A DNA stretch of 64,000 nucleotides from Tenebrio molitor (Eukaryota > Arthropoda > Insecta > Coleoptera > Tenebrionidae), in the NCBI RefSeq assembly GCF_963966145.1, contig NC_091051.1:20832001-20896000 (forward strand), in the 5' to 3' direction. A model generated the notes under the pieces. That model made no database searches. It saw only the letters and a program-made list of their open reading frames with translations, and was not told where the DNA came from. Numbering within the stretch: position 1 is the stretch's first letter; each line of letters starts with the position of its first letter. Both the position numbers and the translations under genes were made by a program. Positions 1 to 11,900 of this stretch are shown here, piece after piece.

Positions 1-562
1 TATTTTTTTCTGAATCTAATGATGTATTAAAAGTTATCGTTTGGTCCATAGCTGACTGAAAAGAAAATAAAACAATTTTTAATTGTGGTTCAGCTTGTTA
101 TGAAATTTTCAAGTGTGCCGTGAAAAACAATTGGAATACAAATAGCAACAAATGTCAAGTGTGAGTTTGAAAATTTTCAAGTGCAATCTTGAAGAGTTTT
201 ATTATTATTTTCTTGGAAAACATGAATAATAATGATAATTATTATTATTTTTTCTATTAACTTTTTGTTTTTGACTAATTACGATTATTATTACACTCGA
301 ACATAAATTAATAGTCAAATGACTGCTATCCTGCATGACTGACAATGTTGTTATTTTATACTTAAATAAAAAAAGTTTAAAAAAGCAGATGAAAATTTCT
401 AAGCTAACGTTTAGATGACATTTATCGTATTTGGATTCCGATTGTTTTTCACGGCACTCTTAAAAATTGTATAAGCTGAACCATAAAAAATTTTTTTTTT
501 TTTCAGTTAGCTATGAACCAAATGATAATTTTCAACACATCATGAGATTCAGAAAAAAAAAC
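1..562. mobile_element. Long-TIR DNA element, non-coding
   Basis: Bases 3-146 and about 423-560 are imperfect inverted copies of each other. Both arms carry a T-rich start, a match around TTCTGAATCT, and an inner GTGCCGTGAAAAACAAT block. The centre (about 150-420) shows no reading frame. The left end may run off the window, so its target duplication cannot be read. It resembles a foldback MITE; the superfamily is unknown. Confidence 0.6.
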
Positions 563-1477
563 CTTACCAGACCAAGCCCAAAAAACATGTGTCCATTAAA
601 AAAAAAAAAAGTTGACTATCTATAGCTATTGAAGCTAACGCAAAAAAAAATAAATCTTATGGCTGTTTTGTAGCGCTTGAAAAATCATACCTTTGATTTT
701 TTTGTTCATTGAAATCGGGTAATAATAATAAAATAAATAAAAAAGTTATGGGTTGAGGCGTTTTTCATCAAACAGCCTGTATTCCTGATTAAAAAGAAAA
801 TTTTGAGAATTGAATAGTAGGCTGGGTTATTTGTTTAATTAACTTGTCATCGCATTTGAAGATTTGACGTTTGTTCGAAAATTTCATATAAACAGGGTAA
901 AGTAATCTACCTACCTAGCTTATCTGTTTATTTTCCAGATTATGTATAATGACTGATCTGCCAACTTGCTTTATTGAATTGGCTTTCATTTATCAATAAC
1001 TTATTTCACTTTTGACACTTTTGACATTTGTATTTTGGTACAGTTTTACCATAAACATTTCATGATTAACTTTCTTACCTTAGCGAGAAAGTTGAATTTT
1101 CTCACCTCAAATGAGGTATCCACAGCCTACATTTCTAACCGGTAGGGAAACAATTTTAAAACATTGCATCTTCATTGTTGTAGGTACTTTTAATTCATTA
1201 AACAATTTTCTGAAGTAACAATATTTGCATGAATTCTTACTTACCTGCCTCAAATTGAGATGGGACATCGAAAAGGCGCGTCTTTTCCGCACTAGGCTAC
1301 CTGGTCGTGTTGTTGGATACCTGTTTTTAGCACCAAGTGAGAGATTAAATACCAAGAAAACGACTCATTTCCAGAAATTGAATTTTTCCGAGAGGAAAAA
1401 GATTCCTTATACATACATACCTAATTATTATTATCAGTGCATCAGTACACGGTTTTTCGTTATCAAACATAATGTAG
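563..1477. other. No gene seen
   Basis: AT-rich DNA with homopolymer runs. A single transposon-end-like sequence (CAGCCTGTA) lies near 772-780, without a recognisable partner. Short open frames here have no recognisable motif. Confidence 0.5.
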
Positions 1478-1662
1478 CTGTAATGACACGCAATCTCGGA
1501 ACTATCGAACTGAATTTAGACGATTATAAAAAAAAATCACTTCCAAAACATAACGCACTGAAAAATATTGCACTCTCCATCCCGCCAGTAGTTTTCCTTC
1601 GCCTATGATGTTGTTAACAGAATTACAGCTGTGACTCTAAATGAAGTTTCAGTACAGGTATT
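1478..1662 (-). repeat. Dispersed repeat, inverted partner at 32088-32275
   Basis: This block reads as the reverse complement of 32088-32275 with scattered mismatches. Shared landmarks are CATCCCGCCAGTAG, the CATAACGCACTGAAA region, and a block near ATGAAGTTTCAGTACAGG. No coding potential is evident and no element ends were found, so it is annotated only as a repeat pair. Confidence 0.7.
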
Positions 1663-2320
1663 TTCAATAATTAACCCAATTTACTAATAAATCATAGCTA
1701 AATTTTGCACTTTAATATCAAATTCCATTTATTTCAAAAACCGGTGATACTTTCATGATTTCAATGACATCAAATTTTTACTAAATGTTTGAAAGGACTC
1801 TCAGTGAAAAGTTATGTAAATTAATCTAGCGGTTATTGAATTAAAACGAAATATTTACTCGTTGCATTAAAAAATTTGAAATTTTTACAGAATGTTCTAC
1901 ACTACAGCGTTACACAATCATTCCTGATTTTTTTGAGAATTTTAAATCGATTAGAAGTGTGTGTTTTCGCTCGGGCGGTAAAAATTGAATCACCCTGTAC
2001 ATGTGACAGAGCCCTCCCTTGTCAACGAGTCACGAGCCGCCACTGGTTGCCGGCTCTATTTTGGGTGTAAATTGCGGTGTTCTGGTTCTTTGGTTAAAAA
2101 ACAGACTATTGAGATTTAAAGTCACGTGATGTCCCCTCCACTTTCTGTCGAAAATCAGCTGATTTTGACACCAAGTGTGATCAATTTCAATGGTGAGCCA
2201 ACACCCGTTACTCTTACCTACTTTTGTGTTGTATACAGGGTATTTGGGGAATAAGGTAACAAACTTCTCCTGTGTAAAGAATTAGACAAAATAAAACTTT
2301 TATTCTAGTAAAATTTAGTA
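1663..2320. other. No gene seen
   Basis: No recognisable coding sequence, repeat or RNA gene. Isolated CCCTGTA/TACAGGG motifs (near 1992 and 2236) look like stray ends of Tc1/mariner-type elements without partners. Confidence 0.5.
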
Positions 2321-3142
2321 CAGTGAGCGGCAAAAGTATGGAATAAATTCATTAAAAATTAAACAAAATTTTTTTCAAAAAAATCTTTGGACAGGTCAAT
2401 TTTAGTTTATAAAAATACATATTTTAATACAAAACAAAATTCCAAGCAGTCATTTGTTTTCGAGTTATGACATCATCGATAGTTTTTTTTAAATGGAAAC
2501 CCTATATTTTTTTCTTGATTCTGATAGCCCTTTTAATTGTCTAAATGCCAGCGAAAACTGTGTTAGTAAGTACTTAAAAATGTGGAATTAAATGTTCGAA
2601 TTGCCATCCCCCAGCTTGTTGACAATAAGCAAGTTTATGAAGAAATTCCCCCTGTTTTAGTTTTATTTAGTTTTATCCCCGCACCCAATCAAAATTAAAA
2701 TTTTTGTACGTTATGTTAAATGAGTCATTTTCGAAAACGTTTTGTAAAACAAATAACACATAAGAATGAAATTTACAGTAACATTTGACTGTTTGATTTA
2801 CCTACTTGATTTTTTGACTTGTTTTTGTTCGTTATAAAATTTATTTTTTCCAACTTCATTATTTTTTTTTCTCAAAAATTTTCTTATGTAAGATACCAAA
2901 ATTTTTATACTGTCATTTAGACAATTAAAAGGGCTATCAGAATCAAGAAAAAAAAATAGGGGGTTTCCATTTAAAAAAACTATAGATGACGTCATAAATC
3001 GAAAACAAATGACTGCTTGGAATATTCTTTGGTACTAAAACATGTATTTTTATAAACTAAAATTGACCTGTCCAAAGATTTTTTTTGAAAAAAATTTTGT
3101 TTAATTTTTAAGGAATTCATTCCATACTTTTGCCGCTCACTG
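2321..3142. mobile_element. TA-flanked long-TIR element (Tc1/mariner-type MITE)
   Basis: The element starts CAGTGAGCGGCAAAAGTATG and ends with the inverted copy. TA dinucleotides at 2319-2320 and 3143-3144 fit a TA target duplication. The inverted arms extend about 230 bp (2321-2550 against 2915-3142), far longer than normal Tc1 TIRs. The centre is non-coding. The CAGT terminus plus TA flank points to Tc1/mariner mobilisation in trans. Confidence 0.8.
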
Positions 3143-3237
3143 TATGTTATAATTTTCTATTAATCATTTTTTCAATTTGAAGAACTACTGTGTGAGATGC
3201 ACCGGATTTCTAAATTATAAAGGCGGCAGCTAAGGCA

Positions 3238-3540
3238 TTTTTTTGTTCGACACTGTCAGAATTTGAGAATTTTCTCCTATGTGAACGGATTTTGATAAAT
3301 GTCACAACTTGTCCAAACGAAACGTCAAGCCACAGCTCTACGTAAGTAGAGATGGCTGTGGTCAAGCTAATTTTAAAGGTTTTAAGCGAGTTGGAGCCTT
3401 TAAGGGGCTCGTCGAACAAAAAAACGTTGTATTCAACTCGTTCGTGTGTAAATTGGGCCTTTTTTGGCACGAGTGGACCTTTAAAACGCTAGTTTCACTC
3501 TCGTTTTAAAATGGCCCACGCGGGCCAAAAAAGGCCCAAT
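3238..3540 (-). repeat. Dispersed repeat with palindromic core; partner at 15260-15530
   Basis: It aligns in reverse orientation with 15260-15530; a shorter relative lies near 31170-31250. The core contains AAATTGGGCCTTTTTTGGC facing GGCCAAAAAAGGCCCAATTT, so it can fold on itself. Open frames across it follow the palindrome and are not genes. Confidence 0.7.
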
Positions 3541-4780
3541 TTATTAATAATTACAGATACGAACAGTGGCTCTCAAATAGTGGAAATAGAGTTTAGTCAG
3601 TTTAGTTCAGCATAATAAAAAAAATTAAAAAAAAAGTCACTTAAAATAGTATATTACACTGTAAGTGATGAAAGTGCCTGATTTTTCAACGAGCAATACA
3701 TGATATACTCTCGAGCGCCAACGAGTGAGGATAGTATTGCGAGTTGAAAAATCGCATTTTAATCACGAATTGTGTATACTATTTTTCCCAACATCGCTTA
3801 TGAAAATGAGCCTCAATTTTAAATTTCTTTATAATTATTTTACTCCCCTATTTTTTGAATTTTCCGGATCTGGAGTTTCAATTAATGCAAATAACAGTGT
3901 TTTAAATTTTTATATTAATAAGTAGGTAGTAGATTGTTAATGTTTAGATTGTTAAATAAATTTTCCTCACTAGTGAGTTTACTTTCTCCATTTTCTTTCT
4001 CCATTTTCCTCACTAAATTGAGTGATGAAAGTATCATTTTCATAATCGATGTTAGAAAAAAGTTGTTCATTTAACCTATCTGTACATCTCAGAAAAGTTT
4101 GTGGCCTTAAACACCAAACACCCTGTATAACAAATTATGCATTTAAGTATATCAACTGTCTGTAATTATTAATTTATATTTATTATTTTTTCTAATTCAG
4201 TTACGAAAAGTAACCATTGTGATATGTCATTTCAGTTGTCAAACGTGCTTCATTTAATAACTAGTCAAAAAAGTGACATTATACAGGGTTATTCATGAGA
4301 GGGGTATTTCTGAATTTCTTTTTGCCGCAACCCATTATACACATTGCAACAATATCTTGATTTCAAATTTTGAAAATAATTATAACTGAATCCACGACGG
4401 CTCTTAGTCCTGTCTCTTTGACGTTAAAGCAAAAAATCTTTGTCAATTCGAAAAAATTGTTGAAAAGACTGATATGATCCTCATTTTGGAGAGCGTGGAA
4501 GGAATTCTGTCGCCGCTGCCGATGGTAGACACTTCGAACACCTTTTATATTAACTTAATTTGTTAATTTATTTGTTGAATTTTGATTAAATACAGGTTAT
4601 CTGCCAATCTATTCAACGTACTTTGATTTCTAATTTAAAAGAAATAATACATTTGATTTAGTAATCACTGCCATTGTATTGTTGGTTGCGGCAAAATAAC
4701 TAACTTAAAATAACCTACATTAACCTACACTAACTTATTCTGAGATATGTACAGTATTTAAAGTTGTGAAATAATTTATT
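3541..4780. other. Non-coding stretch with a small hairpin
   Basis: No gene seen. An inverted repeat at 3680-3698 and 3734-3753 (ATTTTTCAACGAGCAATA against TATTGCGAGTTGAAAAAT) forms a hairpin with about 18-bp arms. A lone TACAGGGTTATTCATGAG end lies at 4283-4300. Bases 4690-4735 carry short TAACCTACA-type units next to the end of the jockey-like ORF, probably its 3' tail. Confidence 0.5.
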
Positions 4781-5967
4781 TCATTTTCTTTTGTGCTCGT
4801 GTTCGGGCTTGTCGAATCTGATGTCATGGTGTAGGAGCTTGTGTGTTTGCCTGCTTTGCAGTTGCATCGTGCTGGCGATTAGCGGGTGGTTATGGTTTCT
4901 TCTGAAGAATCTCTCAGCTGTGGCCGTTGTGTGTTCGCGGATGGACGGCAGGCCGGTCCTCTCCCTCAAGTCCGTGAATCGTGTGTACCTGGACGCCGCG
5001 GTGGCGAGCCTCATACATTTGTTTTGCAAAACCTCCAGGGGTTGTAGCGCGTAGTTCGAGATGTGACGCAAGATTGGAGCCCCATACGTTATGATCGGTC
5101 TTATCACTTGTTTGTAGAGCAACGATTTGTTCCCTTGCGACATTCCGCTGTTCCTGTTTAGTAACGGGTACAGGATGCGGATTGCCGCGTTGCCCCTGGC
5201 TGTGGCCATCTTGATGTGCCTCTTTAGATTCAGGCGGGCATCCAGCTGAAGGCCCAAATACTTCACGGTGTCTTTCGGGGCTATCGTTTGGTCGCCCACT
5301 TTGAGTTTTGTTATCAGCTTGGTGTTGGTCCTCTTCCTTGCGAAGATGATGGTTTCCGTTTTTGACTCGTTGATCTTGAGCTTCCATCTCGCGTAGTATT
5401 TCTCCAGCATTCTCACATGTATTTGATTCTGTGTCAGGGCCGCCTGCGCGTAGTACCAGTGCGCGTAGGTGGCCATGTCGTCTGCATAAAGGGCTGTTTT
5501 TGTTCTTTGGACGTCTGGGATGGGATGTCATGGGTGTATAGGTTGAAAAGAATGGGCCCTAGGACTGATCCCTGGGGTACGCCGCTGTCGATTGTTCGTG
5601 GGGTTGATATGGTACTGTTGACCTTTACTTTTATTATCCTTTTTGATAGGTAGCTGTGGATTAATCTGGTGAAGTTCGGGTCTACGCCGCCGTCGTTCAT
5701 CTTCTTTATGAGGCCGTTGATCCACATTGAGTCGAAGGCTTTTTCGAGGTCGATGAGTGTCATTGCCGTGGTCTTGCTCTTATTGAATTCTGTGATTATG
5801 TCGTTTATTACCCGTACCAGTTGAATAGTCGTGTTGTGCCTCTTTTTGAATCCAGCTTGGGTTGTTTTTTCCATGCCGAGTTGTTTTGTAATCCTGTTCA
5901 GCCGCCTCATTAGCACCTTCTCCAGGATTTTGGACGTGGCGCTGAGGTGACTGATCTGTCGGTAGGA
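4781..5967 (-). pseudogene. Jockey-like non-LTR retrotransposon, RT fragment
   Basis: This is the reverse transcriptase part of a LINE ORF2; the enzyme copies element RNA into the nicked target. The minus strand reads SYRQISHLSATSKILEKV, then TLIDLEKAFDSMW (first catalytic Asp), GVPQGSVLGPILFNLY, a YADD-type active site near 5476-5500, and the thumb motif VKYLGLQLDARLNLKRH. The APE endonuclease and N-terminal RT are missing, so the copy is 5'-truncated at about 5967, as is usual for LINEs. A frameshift near 5476-5505 separates palm and thumb. The ORF ends at 4781, followed by a short-unit tail. Jockey/CR1-type is the best placing; the exact clade is uncertain. Confidence 0.88.
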
Positions 5968-6425
5968 AAATTATTGAATTAGCAGATTTAAACAGGATTT
6001 TAATTGAATGTGTGCTTTCCGTAACTAAATTAGCTATATTTATGCTACCCGAAGTAGCAAATACTACGTTGCGGGGAAGCTGTTTTACGGGCTGAACATT
6101 TATTGCCGTGCGGCATAACCTCGAAACTATCAAAGAAGTGGACAGTGAGGGCATATTGCGTCCAGTGGTATAAAATCTACGAAACGTTTCGAACAAACAT
6201 GCATGATTTTAGTAATTCTCTTTCCTATTTTTAATTTAATTTCCCATATTTTCTTCCTCAGCCGTGGACTGCAGCCCAAACTTATTAGCATTACCATATT
6301 CAATCCGTTTACGGTCAACGGGAATTGTTATATAATTCTGGATTATTTTTATACACTGATTTTTTTTTATCAATGAACCATGGGGATTTACATGGTACGA
6401 GTATGATTCAAAATTATTTTTCGTA
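5968..6425. other. No recognised gene
   Basis: A minus-strand open frame continues from the LINE boundary to about 6196, but its residues match nothing I recognise. It is probably flanking sequence in accidental frame. Confidence 0.4.
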
Positions 6426-6768
6426 CAGTTGCGGAATTAAAATTTCGGGCACTATTTTTCTGTCACTTCAACAAAATCTCTGTAAAACACCTTCTACTGT
6501 CATCATGACTGACATTCAAAAATTAAACTTTTCTGTGGCAGTCACCCAATCAATTTTGAATTTTCAGATTTCAGTAAGTTGCACTGAGTGTAATTAAATC
6601 ATCGCTTTGATATGTTGCCTACCCGTTATTATGCCACAAATGACAATTTTTGAATGCCAAAAACAAAAACATGATAAGAGTAAAAAATAAGGTTATTAAC
6701 GTAAAGGTTGTTTTAGAGTTTATATCATGACATTGACAATAGTGCCCGAAATTTTAATTCCGCAACTG
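6426..6768. mobile_element. TA-site MITE, CAGTTGCGG family, copy 1
   Basis: Ends CAGTTGCGGAATTAAAATTT and its inverse delimit 343 bp. The left flank is TA; the right flank reads TG, presumably a mutated TA. A shorter, reverse-oriented copy lies at 45417-45663. The TIRs are about 30 bp. No coding sequence; mobilised in trans by a Tc1/mariner-type transposase (inferred from the TA target). Confidence 0.75.
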
Positions 6769-6769
6769 T

Positions 6770-7899
6770 GTTTTTTTTTAAGAACGAAGTAGGTGGCATT
6801 AGCATCGGCCGCCCCATTTACACAATACAATTCTTAGAATTGTGTAAAATTGGTTGCCTATAGTAGAGGGGTTATTTTAAAAACGAAGAAAATTTCAATG
6901 TTATTTGTTTTTTGGCATTTTTATTGTCTACAAATTCAATTAAGAATAAGAACAACATTCGATGAATCTTACGTTTACTTGAAAATAAAACAAGAACATA
7001 AAAAAGGACTCTTAAATTTTCTTTTGGAATACATATAATAAATAAATAACAACCTAATCCTTTGTTACAAATGCAGTGAAAACTTGCATTCATTAGAAGT
7101 ACTCGAAAATAATAACCACAACTTATTCAGTGGAAAAATACACCATCAAGTTGAATTACCTACCTAATCAGTAAGGACATCGTTCTCGGTCGAAACATCT
7201 CCTGTTTCTAATTCCCACTCAAGATCATCTGATTCGTCACTCGAGCCTGTGTTGACGGTGAAATCCAATTCCATTTCGTCTGCAATATTATCTAATTGAT
7301 ACATGTCCTCTTCTTGACGAAGTACATGACCTATCATGAATGACCTATGCAATTTTGCCACTTTTGGGCTGTTACCTACCTCTGCCAGACCTTCATCAAA
7401 AAGTATTTTGCGATTCCTTTTCCTTGGTGGCGATTTCACTGCATGAGTTTCTTCCATTTCCTTAATGGTTTGCCAAACTTATATCAGACCAATTTCCGCT
7501 GCTTCAGACACCCTTTTTACCATTTCTGTTTTAGAGAGCGCTTCATTCTGCTCTCTAAATTTGGCGTAGATATTATGTATCATTATTTTCTGACTACTAC
7601 TAACTGGCTTTCCCCTGGATTTTTTTTACAGAACCAGGTTGTTGTTCTGCCATTATGTTACACCAAAATGCTGAAATCGTGCACCAACAAACAACACTTT
7701 AACTTTGTGCACGAGAATTTGACGGTGACGCAAAAATTATGACAAATTTCAAAAATAATGTCAAAGATTAGAGATTTTTAAAAATTATTTGCTAATTATA
7801 GTTCAATGTAAATAAGGCTTGTCACGTGGTGCAAAATAGAGTAATCTGATTTGTCAATTTTAGTCCCTATCTCCCGCAACGCTTCGTTCTTAAAAAATA
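6770..7899 (-). mobile_element. Internally deleted IS630/mariner-type element
   Basis: Short inverted ends of about 16 bp (TTTTTTAAGAACGAAG at the left and its inverse ending near 7899) bracket a broken transposase gene. The target duplication is unclear because both ends merge into homopolymers. Confidence 0.5.
7164..7583 (-). pseudogene. IS630-like transposase, HTH plus tail, core missing
   Basis: From an ATG at 7583 the frame reads MIHNIYAKFREQ, then SKTEMVKRVSEAAEIG, a block typical of the N-terminal helix-turn-helix of insect IS630/mariner-related transposases. An in-frame TAA (7479-7481) follows. The same frame then continues VWQTIKEMEE and SPPRKRNRK, the usual linker after the HTH. 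The remainder, up to an acidic SSDESDDLEWE tail, resembles the C-terminus of these proteins. The DDE catalytic core is absent: about 140 codons remain of a protein that is normally around 350. It could at most bind element ends, and only if the stop is read through or is an error. Confidence 0.55.
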
Positions 7900-8225
7900 G
7901 TATATTATGATACAAGTTTATAAGGAAGCCTTTAATGCACGCGCATTTAAGAGCACGACGTGTAGCGGAGTGCTTTTAACGTCGCAAGTGCTTTAAAGGC
8001 CCTTATAAACGTGTATCATACGCTATTTTTTATTATACCTGCACTAAAATCTGAAAATTATAACAAAAAAAAAAGCAAATAGAAATACCTTTTCCGAAGT
8101 AATCTGTGTCATTAATCGTTGATATAGAAATGGTCAATTGTTGTTGTTTCGTTGCTATCATAAATTGTGTATAAATGTTTATTTATCATTGTTCAAAATG
8201 TAGGCGAATTTGTTGTTCCCTAGGC
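7896..8225 (+). repeat. Dispersed foldback repeat; inverted partner at 28120-28432
   Basis: Reads as the reverse complement of 28120-28432. The first 130 bp are themselves palindromic: AAATAGTATATTATGATACA faces a TGTATCATACGCTATTTTT block, with GCCTTTAA/GCAC steps in each arm. No reading frame of interest. Confidence 0.7.
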
Positions 8226-8439
8226 GACCTTAAAGCTTTAGTGTTTTAAGGGCCCTTTTTCGCACGCATTTTAGTGTCAAAAATAGGGATTCTGATTCAG
8301 GTATAATAAAAAATAAATTATAGATTAATTTTTTATTTCATCCTATGTCAAATTTCAATACTTTACGTCATCAGTACAAAAGTAACAATCGCAATAACAA
8401 TTACTCAGGTTTAAGAAATGTTTTATTCAAAACTACATA

Positions 8440-8712
8440 TGTTTTGTCACCGATGAGGATTTTCACCGGCGAATGTACTTTTTTTGAGTCGGGAAATTGA
8501 AACTCGCTTTGCGCTGGTATTTGTTTATTTTCTGAACTACCGTCTGATCTGACTGAGTGCTGGGCTCGTAGTTACTCTCTCAACCTACCCTCTGGACCCA
8601 GGTAAAGTACGCGCAGGTACCTTTCCCTGCTCCGGGTAGGGTGAGAGAACGCTTTCACTTTTTTCCTAATTCATAATGGTAAAACATAATTGTTTAATCG
8701 GAAGACTAAACA
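8440..8712 (-). repeat. 3' LTR of the BEL/Pao element
   Basis: Starts TG and ends CA on the plus strand (TGTTTTGTCACCGATG to GACTAAACA). It matches 13782-14054 at a constant offset of 5342. No clear purine tract sits directly inside it; an AAAGAGGA run lies about 20 bp upstream on the minus strand. Confidence 0.93.
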
Positions 8713-8926
8713 TGGTCCGGCACCTTGAAAGGTCCTCTTTCAACAAATGTACATCCTACTCTAACTTAACTAAACTATAACTAAAAACAAAACAAAAAAT
8801 GCAATCGTAATTAATTGTTCAAAATCACAGTTAAACTAACCTACACTTAACTACACTAAACATGACAGCGTTTGTGGACCACTAGCACTGCGAAGCACTT
8901 TTGCACTGTGTGTTGTTCGTGGCACA

Positions 8927-11900
8927 TCACTCATTTGTTGGAAGCACACACACTTTTGTGATGGGGCGTTTGAGGACCCCCGCCGCTGTTTTGATGGTGG
9001 CAACGCGAACGTGGCCATCCGTTCCAGGGTGGGTCATGATGATGCGTCCCATTCGCCAGGTCACTGGAGGAGTGTTGTCTTCACGAATGATCACAAGATC
9101 GTTGATGGTCACATCTGGGGTGCTCCTTTTCCATTTTCTGCGATGTTGTAAATGGCCTAGATACTCCTTGGACCACCGCTTCCAGAAATGTTGCTGCGCC
9201 TGTGAGACTCGTTGCCACCGGGACAATCTGTTGGTGGCGGTGAAGGTGGTGTCCTGTTCCGGGATCGCGTTCAAGGGAGCTCCGGTGAGGAAATGGCCGG
9301 GAGTCAAAGGGTTCAGGTCATTTGGGTCAGATGACAATGGTGTTAAAGGACGTGAGTTGAGACAGGCCTCGATCTGGGTTAATAGTGTCTGCATTTCTTC
9401 AAATGAAAACAACGCATTGCCAGCTACACGTTTTAAATGATGTTTAGCTGACTTGACCGCAGATTCCCAGAGACCCCCCATGTGAGGTACGGACGAGTCG
9501 TACGAGTCGTGTTATGATTTTTCGCGCATTGTTCAATTCTACACACGAGAGACAGCCGTGGTGTATGTCGTCTTGCTTTTTGGTTAATTTTGCAACCATA
9601 TTGTTTTTGAAACGAAGTATCCACGCTAGAATTCGGCATAATTTGTTAAATTCGGAGAATTTGGAAAGTAAATCCCATTTAGCAGGTAGAGCGACCGCTA
9701 AACAACGCGTTTTTCGTTCGGGAATGGCGTCGCCTGAGGGTATAGTCTTCGGTACCTTTGGCCAAAACCGCTCGTCACATTTTAAAAACGTGGGCCCGTG
9801 CCAATACATGTCGTTTTTAACAAGTTGACCAGCCGAGGAACCGCGGGATATAATATCAGCTGGATTGCTCGCGGACGGAACATATCCCCAGTTACAGTTG
9901 TCAGTCAGTTCCTGAATTTCTGCGACGCGATTTGACACAAAGGTCTTGAGTGAACTCGATTTCGCGGCGATCCATGCTAATGAGATTGTCGAATCTGTCC
10001 AAAAGAATGTGTTGCTTACGTCAATTTTCAATGCTTTTATGATAAGCTTGTATAATTGACTGACGAGAAGTGCCGCGCATAATTCCAATCGGGGTAACTG
10101 AGTCACCTTCAGTGGTGCAACCCTACTTTTTGCGCACAAAATATTTACCGATATTTTGCCGTCAGGTTGAATTGTCCGAATGTAAATAACTCCACCGTAG
10201 GCCCTCTCGGAAGCGTCCGCGAAGCCGTGCACTTCCGTTGTAACCGATGGATGGTTGAAAATGTATCGCGGAATCTCGAATTGATTTATGAGGTGCAATT
10301 CTTGTCGCCACTCATTCCAGGTAGAGTGCAATACCGTCGGAACGCTTTCATCCCAGCCCAATTTTAGCGACCACAATTCCTGCATCAGCATTTTTGCTTT
10401 CACTGTTACTGGACTTAACAGACCTAAAGGATCGAAAATTTGCGACGAAATTGAAAGTATTGACCTCTTCGTGACTTTCTTTGTTGCTGGAAGATGACTT
10501 GAATAACGAAAGCAATCACGATTGGTGTCCCATAAGAGGCCTAATGTTTTTGATTCCGTAGTTTTGCGTTCTAATGGAACCAATGAGTCTCCTGCAGTGT
10601 TATCAAGTAGAATTTCTGGCGAATTTGATGCCCATTTTGATAGTCCAAAACATCCACGTTTTAGTATTGTGACTAAATCGTTGCGTAATTGGATCGTTTC
10701 TTGTAACGTGTTCGCTCCTGTTAACACGTCGTCGACGTAAAATTCCTCGTGTATTGTTTCCGATGTTTTACTATGTTTTTGACATTCCGCGTCCGCTAAC
10801 ACTTTAATACATTTGATTGCAGCATACGGAGATGATGTTAACCCGTACGTAACCGTATTTAATTCGTAAACACCGAGTGGTTTCGCGGGATGATCACGCC
10901 AGAGAATTTGTTGGTACCGTCTGTCATCAGGGTGAATGAGAATCTGACGATACATTTTGCATATGTCTGCCGAAAATGCGTATTTAAATGTTCGGAATTT
11001 GATCAAGATCGGAAAGATGTCGTTTAGTATTTTGGGCCCTGCATCTAGCGTTTCATTCAAACTGACTCCTGTCGAGGTTCTCGCGGATCCGTCGAAAACT
11101 ACGCGAATCTTGTCGGCGTTGCCGTCGCTTTTGAAAACCGCGTGATGAGGGAGGAAACATCTGGATGAATCGTCAATAACGTTTTGAATGGTACCCGTCA
11201 ATGTCATATGGCCTAAGTGGATGTACTCGTTCATGAATTGCCCGTAGTAAAGTTTTACTTCAGGTATCTTTGAAAAGTTCCGCTCTAATGCCATAAACCG
11301 TTTCTCTGCGATTTTTAGAGAGGTACCTAGCTTTGACAATTTGTCATTGAAAGTGAGTCTTACTTGGAACCTGCCGTCCTTTGTTCGAGTCACGTTTTCT
11401 TCAAAATTGTTTTCATGGAATTTCTCAATTTTAGTGCGGGGTTTATTGCTGTCATTGTACCCTTCTAACAACCAAAATTTCTCTACTTGCTTTTCAAGTG
11501 CCGCCGACGCGTTTGCATTCATATTACACAGGATGTTTTTATGACGGTCGCTGTCGGAAATTGTACTTGGACCTCCAATAATCCACCCGAATACCGTTTT
11601 CTGAAAGATTGGACCGGTACTTTCTGCTTTGATTTGACCGACGCATAGTGTTTTCCAGAATATTTCGGCGCCTATCAAGAGGTCGATGGGTCTCGAAACA
11701 TTGAATTCCTCATCTGCTAAGCGAATATTCTTGGGAATGCCAACATCTTTCTTTGAAAATGAATTTGACGGAATGTTTTGTGTGATTGTTTTGGAGACAA
11801 GACAATGCAATTTTTCTTTGTAAGACGTGGCCAATGAATGTATTTCCACGTCTACCGAGTTTTTGATTGTTGAAATTGACTTTTCAAAACCCGTAACGGA

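Noticed and set aside
4914..5531. Long minus-strand frame overlapping the LINE RT
   Set aside because: It is the shadow of the RT in another frame; no RT motif appears in it.
5780..6196. 138-codon minus-strand frame joined to the LINE
   Set aside because: It runs out of frame across the LINE's 5' truncation and into flank; no family recognised.
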